DNA of 64,000 nucleotides from Nakamurella panacisegetis. GTDB lineage: Bacteria; Actinomycetota; Actinomycetes; Mycobacteriales; Nakamurellaceae. The notes below the pieces were generated by a model that was given only the letters and a program-made list of their open reading frames with translations, was not told where the DNA came from and searched no databases. Shown piece by piece: positions 47,685-57,596 of this stretch (the stretch's first letter is position 1; each line of letters opens with the position of its first letter). The position numbers and the translations under genes were made by a program. The stretch spans positions 558,001 through 622,000 of the forward strand of contig NZ_LT629710.1 of NCBI RefSeq assembly GCF_900104535.1. Direction: 5' to 3'.

Positions 47685-48002
47685 ATGTTCAACAAGATCC
47701 TTGCCGTCGTCTCGATGGCCGCCGCAACGCTGTTCCTCTCGGTGGGTATCGCCTCGGCGGACGACTACGTCCCACCCGCGGTCACCTCGGGAGTGTCCAA
47801 CTCTTCGGGGGCCGTCCAGGTACTCGGGACGTCCCAGACCGTCGGCGGCGCGGGAAGCGCGAGCGGCTCAGCCCTTTCTTACACCGGCACCGGCTTCAAC
47901 GTCGGCGGAGCGGTACTGATCGGCGCGATCGTACTGCTGCTGGGCGTCGGCCTGTGCCTGGCCGGCACCAAGATGATCCGCGGGCGGTCAGCGCAGCGCT
48001 GA
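47685..48002 (+). CDS. small secreted protein with a C-terminal LSYTG sorting-type signal
   Basis: 105 residues; AGGAG lies 5 nt before the ATG. Signal peptide MFNKILAVVSMAAATLFLSVGIASA (about 25 residues), a ~45-residue polar Ser/Gly/Val-rich mature part, then ALSYTGTGF, a hydrophobic segment (VGGAVLIGAIVLLLGVGLCLAG) and a basic tail (TKMIRGRSAQR). That is the layout of a sortase cell-wall sorting signal with LSYTG in place of LPxTG; the actinobacterial class E type recognises LAxTG. No sortase gene lies in the window. Monocistronic, ending in a strong hairpin. Confidence 0.75.
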   Translation: MFNKILAVVSMAAATLFLSVGIASADDYVPPAVTSGVSNSSGAVQVLGTSQTVGGAGSASGSALSYTGTGFNVGGAVLIGAIVLLLGVGLCLAGTKMIRGRSAQR

Positions 48003-48024
48003 GCCTTCTGCCTCGGAAGTGGCA

Positions 48025-48065
48025 CCGCGGGTGGGTGAGGACCTGAGGTCCTCACCCACCCGCGG
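48025..48065. terminator. perfect 19-bp hairpin between convergent genes
   Basis: Arms CCGCGGGTGGGTGAGGACC and GGTCCTCACCCACCCGCGG around a 3-nt loop (TGA). It lies between the small surface-protein gene and the mfd stop and is followed on the plus strand by TTTGGTCGTTT. It can end transcripts from both sides. Confidence 0.8.
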
Positions 48066-48095
48066 TTTGGTCGTTTCCCGCCACTGACGCGACGG

Positions 48096-51000
48096 TCACG
48101 CCGTCCTGGTCGATGGCACCAGGTTGTGGAGCACCTGCTCGCAGAAGGCCAGCAACTCCCGGTCCCGCAGCGTGTCCGCGGCCAGACGGTCCGACTCGGT
48201 CGGGGGCCGGAGGGTCAGGGTGTTCGTCAGTGCCCGGTACTTGGATCCGGGATAGACGCGGGCCGCACGCATCTGGGCCGATTCGGCCAACTCCAGCGGT
48301 GCGAATCGCAAACCCTGCGGGCCGAGGGCAACTTCGGAGACGCCGGCCTCACGGCACACCTGACGGAATGCCGCCACCGCCAACAGGTTTTCCGATTCGG
48401 TGGGCAGCGGCCCGTAGCGGTCGACCAGTTCGGCCCGCACGGACGTGATCTCCTCGGTGGTGGTGGCGCCGGCGATCTTGCGGTACGCATCGAGCCGGAG
48501 GCGTTCCGACGGCACGTAGTCGTGCGGGATGCTGGCATCCACCGGCAGCTCGACCCGCACCTCGAGGGTTTCCTCCTCGACCTCCTGTTCGTCGCCCGAT
48601 GCGGGGCCGCCGGCGGCCTTCTTGAACGCCGTCACCGCCTCACCCACCAACCGGATGTAGAGGTCGAACCCGACACCGGCGATGTGCCCGGACTGTTCGG
48701 CCCCGAGGATCGATCCGGCCCCTCGGATCTCGAGATCGCGCATGGCCACGGCCATGCCGGCCCCGAGGTCGGAGTTCTGCGCGATGGTGGCCAACCGGTC
48801 GTGGGCGGTCTCGGTGAGCGGCTTCTCGCTCGGGTACAGGAAGTACGCGTAGCCGCGCTCGCGGCCCCGGCCGACCCGGCCGCGCAACTGGTGCATCTGC
48901 GACAGGCCCAGGATTTCCGCGTGGTCGACGATCAGCGTGTTGGCGTTCGAGATGTCAAGGCCCGTTTCCACGATGGTGGTGCAGATGAGCACGTCGAACG
49001 ACCGGTCCCAGAACCCGTCGATCACCTTCTCCAGTCGGTCTTCGTTCATCTGACCGTGGGCCACGGCGACCCGGGCCTCGGGGACGGCCTCCCGGATGCG
49101 CCCGGCCACCGCGTCGATGTCGGAGACCCGGTTGTGCACGAAGAACACCTGACCGTCGCGGAGCAACTCGCGCCGGATGGCGGCGGCGACCAGCTTCTCG
49201 TCATAGCCGCCGACGTAGGTGAGGATCGGGTGCCGCTCCTCGGGCGGGGTGAGGATGGTCGACATCTCGCGGATGCCGGCCAGGCTCATCTCCAAGGTCC
49301 TCGGGATCGGGGTGGCCGACATGGTGAGCATGTCCACGTGCGCCCGGAGGGCCGTGATGTGTTCCTTGTGCTCGACCCCGAACCGCTGTTCCTCGTCGAC
49401 GATGACCAGACCGAGGTCCTTGTAGCGGACGCTCGGCTGCAGCAGCCGGTGGGTTCCGATGACGATGTCGACACTGCCGTCGGCCAGGCCCTTGACGGTC
49501 TCCTTCGACTCCCGGTCGTCGGTGAACCGGGACAGCCCGCGGACCGTCACCGGGAATGCCGACATCCGGTCGGTGAAGGTCGAAAGGTGTTGCTGGGCCA
49601 GCAGCGTGGTCGGCACCAGGATGGCGACCTGCTTGCCGTCCTGCACCGCCTTGAAGGCGGCCCGGACGGCAATCTCGGTCTTGCCGTAGCCGACGTCACC
49701 GGAGATCACCCGGTCCATCGGGACCGGCTTCTCCATGTCGGCCTTCACCTCGTCGATCGCCGCCATCTGGTCGGGCGTCTCGGTGAACGGGAAGGCATCC
49801 TCGAGCTCACGCTGCCACGGAGTGTCCGGAGCGAAGGCGTGGCCCGGGGCCGAGGCACGGGCCGCGTAGAGCTGCACCAGCTTGGCCGCGATGTCCCGGA
49901 CGGCCTTCCGAGCGCGCCCCTTGGTCTTCGCCCAGTCGGCGCCGCCCAGCTTGTTGACCGTCGGCACCTCGCCCCCGATGTACCGGGACAGCAGATCGAG
50001 GGCGTCGGTGGGGACGAACAACCGGTCGCCGGGATGTCCCCGCTTGCTCGGTGCGTACTCGACCACCAGGTACTCGCGGACGGCGCCACCGGACGTCCGG
50101 CTGACCAGGTCGATGTACTTGCCGATGCCGTGCTGGGCGTGCACCACGTAGTCACCGGGTTTGAGGGCCAGCGGGTCGACCATGTTGCGGCGGCGAGACG
50201 GCATCTTGGTGGCGGATGGCGGGGTCGCCGTGCCGCGGGTGCCCGTCAGGTCGGACTCGGTGATGATGGCCAGACCTGACCCGGTGATGACGAAACCGTC
50301 CTCCAACCGCCCGCGGGCGACGGTGACCATGCCCGGTCGCGGTGGGTGTTCCATCCAATCGCCCGATGTGGTGACGGCGAGGTCGGCCTCGGCGAACCGT
50401 TCGGCCGCCCGCGCGGCGGTCCCCGCCCCGGGGACGACGACGACCGTCACTCCCCCACCGGCCGCCCGTTGCGCGGCATCGTCGATGGCGACTGCGATCT
50501 CGCCCCGGTAGGACGGTGCGGCGATGATCGCCACCTGCTCGTCCGGGTTGGCCTGCAGCAGCGCCGCCGTCGCGTCGCCCGGTTCGTCCACGCCGAACGG
50601 GGCGACCCGCCACAGCGGCAGTTCCTGGTCCCGGATGAGGTCCTGCACCTCACCCAGGGACCGGTAGGCGGACTCGGCCAGGTCGATGGGGGCGCGCCCA
50701 CCGGTGGCCGCGGCCATCCACGACGCGGCCAGGAAGTCGGCCCCGGTGCGGACCAGATCCTCGGCCCTGGTGCGGATCCGCTCCGGATCGGCCAGCACCA
50801 CATGGGTGCCCTTGGCCAACACCTCGGGGAGCATGGTCAGCCGACCCGGCAACAGGACCGGGATGAGGGCTTCCATCCCCTCGACGGCGATGCCGGCGGC
50901 CAGGTTCCCGAGCATCTGGGCCAGCGTCGGGTCACCGGTCCCGGCCGCCGACAGCCGGGACGCGCGTTCCCGGACCTCGTCGGTGAGCAGGACCTCCCGG

Positions 51001-51761
51001 CACGCCTGGGCGGTCACCGAGTCGACGGCGTCGATCGACCGCTGGTCGGTAACGGCGAAGGTGCGGATGTCGGTGACCTCGTCACCGAAGAACTCGACCC
51101 GGATGGGGTGGCTGTCGGTCGGCGGGAAGATGTCCAGAATGCCGCCGCGGACCGCGATCTCGCCGCGCTTCTCGACCATCTCGACCCGGGTGTAGGCCAG
51201 GGTGACGAGTCGGCCGACCAACTCCGACAGGTCGACCCAGTCGCCGGTCCGCAACACGACCGGCGCCATCTCGCCCAGATCGGGGGCCATCGGCTGGATC
51301 AGCGACCGGATCGTGGCCACCACCACCTTGGGCGAACCCGCCGGGTGCTCCTCCGGGTGGGCCAGTCGCCGCAAGGTGGCCAGGCGCTTGCCGACGGTGT
51401 CGGCCCGGGGTGACAGCCGCTCGTGGGGCAGGGTCTCCCACGACGGGAAGATCATCACGTTGTCGTCGCCGATCAGGTCGGCGATGGCGGCGGTCGCCAC
51501 TTCGGCCTCGCGGCCGGTCGCGGTGACCAGCAGGACCGGGACCCCCGCTCCGCCCGCCGCCTTGTCCACGGCCAATGCGGCGGCCAGGAACGGGCGGGCA
51601 CCGGGCGGAGCGATGATCCGGTTGGTCGGGGCGCCGGCGGTGGCCACCATGTCCTTGACCACAGTGGTGCGCAGGACGGCCTCCAGCAGCCCGGCCAGCG
51701 CCGTGTTCCCGCTCTCCGGGTGCGCCGATGCGGTCGGTCTCTTCGCTACCTGCTGCGCCAC
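48096..51761 (-). CDS. mfd: transcription-repair coupling factor
   Basis: 1221 residues, close to mycobacterial Mfd (about 1230). It removes stalled RNA polymerase and recruits UvrA to lesions. Order: UvrB-homology region (about 55-330), the CarD-like RNA-polymerase-interacting domain ([19 protein letters not shown], from about residue 530), a RecG-like translocase with Walker [17 protein letters not shown] box [19 protein letters not shown] and QLRGRVGRG, and the C-terminal TRCF domain. Start GTG with AGGAG 7 nt upstream. In other actinobacteria mazG and eno follow directly; here the polysaccharide locus intervenes. Confidence 0.97.
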   Translation of the reverse strand: MAQQVAKRPTASAHPESGNTALAGLLEAVLRTTVVKDMVATAGAPTNRIIAPPGARPFLAAALAVDKAAGGAGVPVLLVTATGREAEVATAAIADLIGDDNVMIFPSWETLPHERLSPRADTVGKRLATLRRLAHPEEHPAGSPKVVVATIRSLIQPMAPDLGEMAPVVLRTGDWVDLSELVGRLVTLAYTRVEMVEKRGEIAVRGGILDIFPPTDSHPIRVEFFGDEVTDIRTFAVTDQRSIDAVDSVTAQACREVLLTDEVRERASRLSAAGTGDPTLAQMLGNLAAGIAVEGMEALIPVLLPGRLTMLPEVLAKGTHVVLADPERIRTRAEDLVRTGADFLAASWMAAATGGRAPIDLAESAYRSLGEVQDLIRDQELPLWRVAPFGVDEPGDATAALLQANPDEQVAIIAAPSYRGEIAVAIDDAAQRAAGGGVTVVVVPGAGTAARAAERFAEADLAVTTSGDWMEHPPRPGMVTVARGRLEDGFVITGSGLAIITESDLTGTRGTATPPSATKMPSRRRNMVDPLALKPGDYVVHAQHGIGKYIDLVSRTSGGAVREYLVVEYAPSKRGHPGDRLFVPTDALDLLSRYIGGEVPTVNKLGGADWAKTKGRARKAVRDIAAKLVQLYAARASAPGHAFAPDTPWQRELEDAFPFTETPDQMAAIDEVKADMEKPVPMDRVISGDVGYGKTEIAVRAAFKAVQDGKQVAILVPTTLLAQQHLSTFTDRMSAFPVTVRGLSRFTDDRESKETVKGLADGSVDIVIGTHRLLQPSVRYKDLGLVIVDEEQRFGVEHKEHITALRAHVDMLTMSATPIPRTLEMSLAGIREMSTILTPPEERHPILTYVGGYDEKLVAAAIRRELLRDGQVFFVHNRVSDIDAVAGRIREAVPEARVAVAHGQMNEDRLEKVIDGFWDRSFDVLICTTIVETGLDISNANTLIVDHAEILGLSQMHQLRGRVGRGRERGYAYFLYPSEKPLTETAHDRLATIAQNSDLGAGMAVAMRDLEIRGAGSILGAEQSGHIAGVGFDLYIRLVGEAVTAFKKAAGGPASGDEQEVEEETLEVRVELPVDASIPHDYVPSERLRLDAYRKIAGATTTEEITSVRAELVDRYGPLPTESENLLAVAAFRQVCREAGVSEVALGPQGLRFAPLELAESAQMRAARVYPGSKYRALTNTLTLRPPTESDRLAADTLRDRELLAFCEQVLHNLVPSTRTA

Positions 51762-51836
51762 GTCGGCACTCCTCGCGTCCCTGACCGGCCGGAATCGGCC
51801 CGATCAACACCGGCGCAGCGGGATGCCGACACGCCA

Positions 51837-51863
51837 GAAAACCCCCGACCGTGCGGTAGGGGG
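51837..51863 (-). terminator. rho-independent terminator of the desaturase gene
   Basis: On the minus strand CCCCCTACC / GGTCGGGGG (one mismatch) with a 4-nt loop is followed by TTTTC. It lies about 65 bp after the desaturase stop and upstream of mfd. Confidence 0.7.
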
Positions 51864-51929
51864 CGTCTGGTCACGACTGTACCGTCGTCCACCGACGGTG
51901 CCCCCGGAGCCGGAGGCGGCCGCAGTGGG

Positions 51930-52937
51930 TCAGTGGCCCATCTCGCCGGCGGTGGCCTGGATCCGGGCCAGGCGCTGCGGGCTGGGCCAGCGCACCTTGG
52001 TCGCCCAGCCCAGCTTCTCGAAGAACCAGATGGTCCGGGCCGAGATGTCGAGTTGACCGCGCAGCACGCCGTGACGGGCGCAGGTCGGGTCGGCGTGGTG
52101 CAGGTTGTGCCAGGACTCGCCGAAGCTGAGCAGGGCCAGCGGCCAGAAGTTGGCCGACTTGTCCCGGGCCGCGAACGGGCGCTCACCGATCATGTGGCAG
52201 ATCGAGTTCACCGACCAGGTGACGTGGTGCAGCAACGCGATACGCACCAGCCCGGCCCAGAAGAAGGCGGTCAGCGCGCCGTGCCAGGACATGGTGACCA
52301 GGCCGCCGATCAGAGCGGGCGCGATGATCGATCCGATGGTCCACGTCCAGAAGTACTTGCTCTGGCGGGCGATGTCCTTGTCGGCCAGGAGGTCAGGGGC
52401 GAACCGCTGCTGATTGGTGTTGTCCCGATCGAAGATCCACCCCATGTGGGCGTGCCAGAAGCCCTTGGCCAACGCCGGAACCGATGTTCCGTACGTCCAG
52501 GGCGAGTGCGGGTCTCCCTCGCGGTCGGAGAAGGCATGGTGGCGCCGATGGTCAGCGACCCAGATGATCACCGGACCCTGGGCTGCCATCTGCCCGGCTC
52601 CGGCCAGGGCGATCTTGAGGGCGCGATTCGCCTTGAACGATCCGTGGGTGAACAGCCGGTGGAACCCGACCGTCACCCCCATGCCCGAAACCACGTAGAA
52701 CGCGGCCGCAATGATGACGTCGGTCCAGGTCAGACCCCATCCCCAGGCGAACGGAACCGCCAGGATCACGGCCAGCAGGGGCACCAGGGAGAAACCGTAG
52801 ACGGCGATCTGAGCCGCGATGCCGCGTTCGCCGTCCAGGATCGGCTTCGGCCCCTGCGCCGTCGTGGCCGTCGTGCGGGCGGGGCTGGTGGGGGTGGGAG
52901 CACCGTCCATGGTGGGGGCTGACTGCGGAGGGGTCAC
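51930..52937 (-). CDS. acyl-CoA/fatty acid Delta9-type desaturase
   Basis: 335 residues, membrane-bound di-iron desaturase. The three histidine boxes are HRLFTH (about 88), HRRHH (about 129) and HNLHH (about 277), spaced as in stearoyl-CoA desaturases; four to five membrane segments surround them. It introduces a cis double bond into a saturated fatty acyl chain using O2 and an electron donor, tuning membrane fluidity. The first 35 residues are a Pro/Thr-rich tail; starts at 52937 (GTG) or 52910 (ATG) are both possible. Single gene with its own terminator. Confidence 0.92.
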   Translation of the reverse strand: MTPPQSAPTMDGAPTPTSPARTTATTAQGPKPILDGERGIAAQIAVYGFSLVPLLAVILAVPFAWGWGLTWTDVIIAAAFYVVSGMGVTVGFHRLFTHGSFKANRALKIALAGAGQMAAQGPVIIWVADHRRHHAFSDREGDPHSPWTYGTSVPALAKGFWHAHMGWIFDRDNTNQQRFAPDLLADKDIARQSKYFWTWTIGSIIAPALIGGLVTMSWHGALTAFFWAGLVRIALLHHVTWSVNSICHMIGERPFAARDKSANFWPLALLSFGESWHNLHHADPTCARHGVLRGQLDISARTIWFFEKLGWATKVRWPSPQRLARIQATAGEMGH

Positions 52938-53194
52938 GGGCGATCAATCTTCTCGGGTCCCGGCCGACAGCCGCCCGGGACAGGTGGAACTCTGGCCAAC
53001 CGCCCGTGCCTGCGACGTTCACGGAACGCGCCGGACCCACCGGGTTCTTCCGCCAACGGTACCGGCTCAGGGGTACCGGCGGAATGCGTGCGGGGCAATC
53101 GACCACAGTCGCCGTTCCGGTGCCGGCCCCGAGCAGCCGCGCACGGGAGGCGGCCTCAACCGCCGCCATGACATGGAATGATGCTGGTGGTCAA

Positions 53195-53265
53195 TCCGCC
53201 GTGGTGTAACGGCAGCACCTCTGATTTTGGTTCAGATGGTTCAGGTTCGAATCCTGGCGGCGGAG
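53195..53265 (+). tRNA. tRNA-Gln (anticodon TTG)
   Basis: 71 nt folding as a cloverleaf. Acceptor arms TCCGCCG / CGGCGGA with discriminator G, D-arm GTGTAACGGCAGCAC, anticodon stem TCTGA / TCAGA with loop TTTTGGT (anticodon TTG), and T-arm CAGGTTCGAATCCTG. No encoded CCA. Confidence 0.96.
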
Positions 53266-53350
53266 CGGACGGCCTCGATCGCTGGTTCGTGCCCACATCG
53301 AATCCGGCTAACATCCGTGGGGGCTTCGGGCCAGCACAGGAGGATCGCCA

Positions 53351-54817
53351 ATGCCGGACAGTGAACGGGCGACGTCCGCCGTCGTCTCGGCGGTGATCGT
53401 CCTCGCCGCCGGCGCCGGTACCAGAATGCGCTCGTCCGTGCCCAAGGTGCTGCACCCGGTCGCCGGGAAGCCACTGCTGTGGCACGCCGTGACCGCAGCC
53501 GCCGCCGTCCGGCCCGAACACCTGGTGGTCGTCGTCGGATACGGACGCGAACAGGTCGGCCAGTATCTCGCCGATCATCACCCCACCGTGCGGCAGGCCG
53601 TGCAGGACGAGCAACTCGGTACCGGCCATGCGGTCGCCTGCGCCCTGGCGGAGATGGGCCGGATCAGCGGGACGGTCCTGGTCACCTACGGCGACGTCCC
53701 TCTGCTCACCGGCGCGACGCTCGTCGAACTGGCCGCGCACCATCAGCGCAGCGCCAACGCGGTGACCGTGCTCACGGCCGACGTGGTCGATCCGACCGGG
53801 TACGGCCGGATCGTCCGCGACGAGTCCGGACAGCTGGCGGCGATCGTCGAGCAGAAGGACGCCGACGATGTGCAGCGCGCCATCACCGAGATCAACTCCG
53901 GTGTGTACGCCTTCGACGGAGCGGTCCTGGCCGACGCGCTGACCCGCCTGACGTCGGCCAACTCCCAGGGCGAGCGGTACCTGACCGACGTCGTTTCTCT
54001 GGCCCGATCCGATGATCATCCGGTCGGGACCTTGACCACCGACGATGCCGCGCAGACCGAGGGGGTCAACGACCGCGTGCAACTGGCCGAGCTGGGCAAG
54101 GTCCTCAACGGTCGGCTCGTGCGGGACGCCCAGTTGTCCGGCGTCACCGTGGTCGACCCGTCCGCCACCTACCTGCACGCGGATGTGGTGATCGGCCGGG
54201 ACACCGTCCTCCTTCCGGGCACGTCGCTGGAGGCGGGCACGGTGATCGGATCCCATTGCGTGATCGGCCCGGAAACCACCCTCTCGGACTGCCGCGTGGC
54301 CGATCACGCCGCGGTGGTGCGTTCCCACTGCACCGGCTCGACCATCGGGCCGGGCGCCAGCGTCGGGCCGTACTCGTACCTGCGTCCCGGCGCCGATCTG
54401 GGCGAGAAGTCCAAGGTCGGCGCGTTCGTCGAGATCAAGAAGTCGTTCATCGGGCGCCGGGCCAAAGTGCCGCACCTGTCCTACATCGGGGACACGACGA
54501 TCGGGACGGGCTCCAACGTCGGCGCCGGCACCATCACGGCGAACTACGACGGAGTGCTCAAGAGTGCCACCACCATCGGCGAGAACGCTTTCGTAGGATC
54601 GAATTCCACCTTGGTCGCACCGGTGCGGATCGCCGATGGCGTGTACGTGGCCGCCGGTTCGACGGTGACCAACGATGTGGAACCGGGTGATCTGGCCGTC
54701 GCGCGTGGTCGCCAGCGCAGCGTCAAGGGCTGGGTCCTGCGCCGCCGCGAAGGAACGGCCTCCGACCGCTCGGCCCGTGCGGCCGGCGCCGGTTCGCCCA
54801 CGGCCACCGACGTGTGA
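53351..54817 (+). CDS. glmU: bifunctional UDP-GlcNAc pyrophosphorylase / GlcN-1-P acetyltransferase
   Basis: 488 residues. The N-terminal uridylyltransferase domain has LAAGAGTRMRSSVPKVLHP (from about 18), GTGHAVACAL and YGDVPLL. After a linker comes the left-handed beta-helix acetyltransferase domain with hexapeptide repeats, EIKKS, HLSYIGD and NVGAGTITANYDG. It makes UDP-N-acetylglucosamine for peptidoglycan and surface glycans. AGGAGG lies 7 nt before the ATG. The Ala/Ser-rich C-terminal tail is common in actinobacteria. glmU-prs order is conserved in the phylum. Confidence 0.97.
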   Translation: MPDSERATSAVVSAVIVLAAGAGTRMRSSVPKVLHPVAGKPLLWHAVTAAAAVRPEHLVVVVGYGREQVGQYLADHHPTVRQAVQDEQLGTGHAVACALAEMGRISGTVLVTYGDVPLLTGATLVELAAHHQRSANAVTVLTADVVDPTGYGRIVRDESGQLAAIVEQKDADDVQRAITEINSGVYAFDGAVLADALTRLTSANSQGERYLTDVVSLARSDDHPVGTLTTDDAAQTEGVNDRVQLAELGKVLNGRLVRDAQLSGVTVVDPSATYLHADVVIGRDTVLLPGTSLEAGTVIGSHCVIGPETTLSDCRVADHAAVVRSHCTGSTIGPGASVGPYSYLRPGADLGEKSKVGAFVEIKKSFIGRRAKVPHLSYIGDTTIGTGSNVGAGTITANYDGVLKSATTIGENAFVGSNSTLVAPVRIADGVYVAAGSTVTNDVEPGDLAVARGRQRSVKGWVLRRREGTASDRSARAAGAGSPTATDV

Positions 54818-54890
54818 GGCCGCCCGCCCATTGCCCGGGCCCGACCAGAACAGCACGCTCCGCTCGTCAGCGAAAAGGACACCACCTCGC

Positions 54891-55865
54891 GTGAATGCCA
54901 TCTCCACCACCACCCGCAAGAGCATGATGCTCTTCTCCGGCCGCGGGTTCCCCGAGCTGGCGGACGAGGTGGCCCGTGAACTCGACGCCCAGGTGACCCC
55001 CACCTCGATCTACGACTTCGCCAACGGCGAGATCTTCGTGCGGCCCGAGCTGTCGGTCCGCGGGACGGATTCGTTCATCATCCAGTCCTGCGGCGCGTCC
55101 ATCAACAAGTGGGTGATGGAGACCCTGATCATGATCGACGCCCTGAAACGCGCTTCAGCCAAACGGATCACGGTCGTCCTGCCCTTCTATCCGTATGCCC
55201 GGCAGGACAAGAAGCACCGCGGTCGCGAGCCGATCTCGGCCCGATTGATCGCCGACCTGCTCAAGACGGCCGGCGCCCACCGGTTGATGACGGTCGACCT
55301 GCACACCGACCAGGTGCAGGGCTTCTTCGACGGCCCGGTCGACCACCTGTTCGCCCAGCCCCTGCTGACCGACTACATCTCCGAGAAGTACGGCACCGAG
55401 GACCTCACGGTGGTCTCCCCCGACTCCGGGCGGGTCCGTACCGCCGAGCGCTGGGCGAACCGGCTCGGCGGCAAGCCGATCGCCTTCATCCACAAGACGC
55501 GGGACCCGCTGCGCCCCAACCAGGTCAAGGCGAACCGAGTGGTCGGTGACGTGGCCGGGCGCACCTGCATCGTGGTCGACGACATGATCGACACCGGCGG
55601 CACCATCGCCAAGGCGGTCCAGGAGATCATGCACGCCGGGGCGGAGAAGGTCATCGTGGCGGCCACCCACGGCGTGCTGTCGGACCCGGCGGCGGAACGG
55701 CTCAGCACGTGCGGCGCGGTCGAGGTCGTGCTGACCAACACCCTGCCCATCCCGCCGGAGCATCAGTTCCCGCAACTGACCGTGCTCTCCATCGCCCCGC
55801 TGCTGGCCCGGGCGATCCACGAGGTCTTCGAAGACGGATCGGTGACCTCGCTGTTCGACGTCTGA
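54891..55865 (+). CDS. prs: ribose-phosphate pyrophosphokinase
   Basis: 324 residues from GTG 54891. It makes PRPP from ribose-5-phosphate and ATP for nucleotide, histidine, tryptophan and decaprenyl-phosphoribose synthesis. Motifs: MMLFSGRGFPELADEVA, FANGEIFVR, the catalytic loop PFYPYARQDKKHRGREPISA, VSPDSGRVRTAE and the PRPP-binding VVDDMIDTGGT. The frame is open upstream into glmU, but family length and the N-terminal match support this start; its Shine-Dalgarno (AAAGGA, 12 nt) is weak. Confidence 0.96.
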   Translation: MNAISTTTRKSMMLFSGRGFPELADEVARELDAQVTPTSIYDFANGEIFVRPELSVRGTDSFIIQSCGASINKWVMETLIMIDALKRASAKRITVVLPFYPYARQDKKHRGREPISARLIADLLKTAGAHRLMTVDLHTDQVQGFFDGPVDHLFAQPLLTDYISEKYGTEDLTVVSPDSGRVRTAERWANRLGGKPIAFIHKTRDPLRPNQVKANRVVGDVAGRTCIVVDDMIDTGGTIAKAVQEIMHAGAEKVIVAATHGVLSDPAAERLSTCGAVEVVLTNTLPIPPEHQFPQLTVLSIAPLLARAIHEVFEDGSVTSLFDV

Positions 55866-55876
55866 GGCCGGGACCG

Positions 55877-55907
55877 ACCGGCGTTTTGACGCGATCCGAA
55901 CGCCGGT
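55877..55907 (+). terminator. hairpin after prs
   Basis: Stem ACCGGCGTT / AACGCCGGT (9 bp) with a 13-nt loop, 11 bp after the stop. No T-run follows. Confidence 0.5.
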
Positions 55908-55968
55908 GGGTGAATACTCCGGTCGGGTACTCAGCGCGGTCAGGCTGAGCTGACGAACGGGGTCCAAT

Positions 55969-57462
55969 GTGCCCGGGGTGAGCCGCAGAACTGCCATCGG
56001 CGCGATGTCGGTCGGAGCCATCGGCGTCGGCGCGGCGGCCGGGGCGATCGTCGATCGCAGACTCGGCGAGCCGACCCGGCCGCCCAGTGGCAGCGGCGCC
56101 GTCGCGACGGTCGCGGGCTGGGCCGCGCGCCGGGGAAACCGTTACCACATCGGTCATCGAGGCAGCGGGGATGTCTATCCCGAGCACAGTATCGAGGGCT
56201 ATCGCGCCGTGGTGGCCGCCGGCATCGAGTGCATCGAGATCAGCGTCGGCATGACGTCGGACGGCACGTTGATCTGCATGCACGACGCGACCTACGACCG
56301 GACCACCACGCTGTCCGGCACGGTCGCCTCCCTCCCGTCGACGGTGTTGCGCGGCGGCCGCCTGGATGTACCCCAGCTCGGTCCGGCCTGGGCGGCGGAG
56401 CCGGTGCCCCGGGTCCCGTATCTCCTTGACGTCCTGCGCGAGCTGGGCGGGAAGGTGGTGATGTGCATCGAAGCCAAGAACGACGACGCGTACCCGGCGA
56501 TGATCGCCGCCATCGAAACGGCCGGGCTCAAGGACAGCGTCATCATCAAGGGCTTCTACTCCAGTTCGCGCCTCCCGCAGGCGCGCGCGGCCGGTTATCC
56601 GGTGTTCGGCTACTTCGGAGCCGAAACGGACATCACCTTGGAACGCATTGCCGCCCTGGCCAAGACACTCGCCCCGGCCACCGACTGCATAGTCCTGCCC
56701 GCCTCGGGGGCATCCGGACTCCTGAACTCGCAGTTCGTCACCGCGGCGGTCGGTACCGGAATCCCGGTCTGGATCTACGCGGCCCATCGCCGCTCCGACG
56801 CCGCCCACTTCTTCGACCTCGGCTGCCGAGGCATCGTCGGCTCCAGCGCCCCGTACATCGCCTCCGACCGCCCGATCGCCACGGCCGACACCTGGGCCTC
56901 CGGAGCGATCGCGCCGGGAGAGATGACCAGGGACCCAAGTTCTGCGACCTACGCCCCGGCCTGGTCCGGCCCCGAACTGCACCTGGCCGCCAAAGGGACT
57001 CAGCATTTCCTCACCCTTGGTCATTTCGGACCCGTGCGCAGCGCGGCCGGCAGCTACACGGTGGAGGTCGAAGCATGCTGGCCGGCGCTTCCCTCCAGTG
57101 CGGCGGACAACCTGACCATCGCTTTCGGACGCAATGACGACAGCTACTACGAACATCGGCTGGGTCGGGGCAACGGCTATCACGCCATCCTGCGGGCCGA
57201 CGGCCGGCTCGAGCTCTATCGTCACCTCGACGGTCATCCGGACGGCGTCCAACTCGGCGTCTCGGTGGCCACCACCCCAGCGTCGCCCGGACAGTGGATC
57301 CCGCTGCGTCTGCAGGTGACCCCGGCGGCCATCACCTGGACCAGGACCGATGCGGCCGGGACGGTGACGTCGTCCGATTCCACCACCAGGGGCGGATACC
57401 TGCACATAGGCCGGAGCTCCACCGACGGCGAGGCGGCATTCCGCAAGCTGCGGCTGTCCTGA
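55969..57462 (+). CDS. exported glycerophosphodiester phosphodiesterase-like protein
   Basis: 497 residues with a Tat-type signal (SRRTAIGAMSVGAIGVGAAAGAIV). The GDPD TIM-barrel domain spans about residues 58-300: HIGHRGSGDVYPEHSIEGY, TSDGTLICMHDATYDRTT, MCIEAKNDDAYP, and GTGIPVWIYAAHRRSD. The first metal motif, ExD in most GDPDs, reads EIS here, so one acidic ligand is missing. Residues about 330-497 form a concanavalin/LamG-like beta domain (YTVEVEACW, YHAILRADGRLELYR, LHIGRSS), giving a possible binding module. It may act on teichoic-acid-like glycerol phosphates or lipid head groups; unproven. GTG start, and a second GTG 9 nt later is possible. Confidence 0.8.
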   Translation: MPGVSRRTAIGAMSVGAIGVGAAAGAIVDRRLGEPTRPPSGSGAVATVAGWAARRGNRYHIGHRGSGDVYPEHSIEGYRAVVAAGIECIEISVGMTSDGTLICMHDATYDRTTTLSGTVASLPSTVLRGGRLDVPQLGPAWAAEPVPRVPYLLDVLRELGGKVVMCIEAKNDDAYPAMIAAIETAGLKDSVIIKGFYSSSRLPQARAAGYPVFGYFGAETDITLERIAALAKTLAPATDCIVLPASGASGLLNSQFVTAAVGTGIPVWIYAAHRRSDAAHFFDLGCRGIVGSSAPYIASDRPIATADTWASGAIAPGEMTRDPSSATYAPAWSGPELHLAAKGTQHFLTLGHFGPVRSAAGSYTVEVEACWPALPSSAADNLTIAFGRNDDSYYEHRLGRGNGYHAILRADGRLELYRHLDGHPDGVQLGVSVATTPASPGQWIPLRLQVTPAAITWTRTDAAGTVTSSDSTTRGGYLHIGRSSTDGEAAFRKLRLS

Positions 57463-57596
57463 GCCCGGCACCGGCTCTGGCACATCGGTCGATCTTCCCG
57501 CCCACCACGAGTTACGACGCTCACTCGTTCGTTGACCCGCATAACTTCCTGCCTGTAGGCTGCTCGACAGGAAGATCTATGGCTAGAGAGGTGAAC

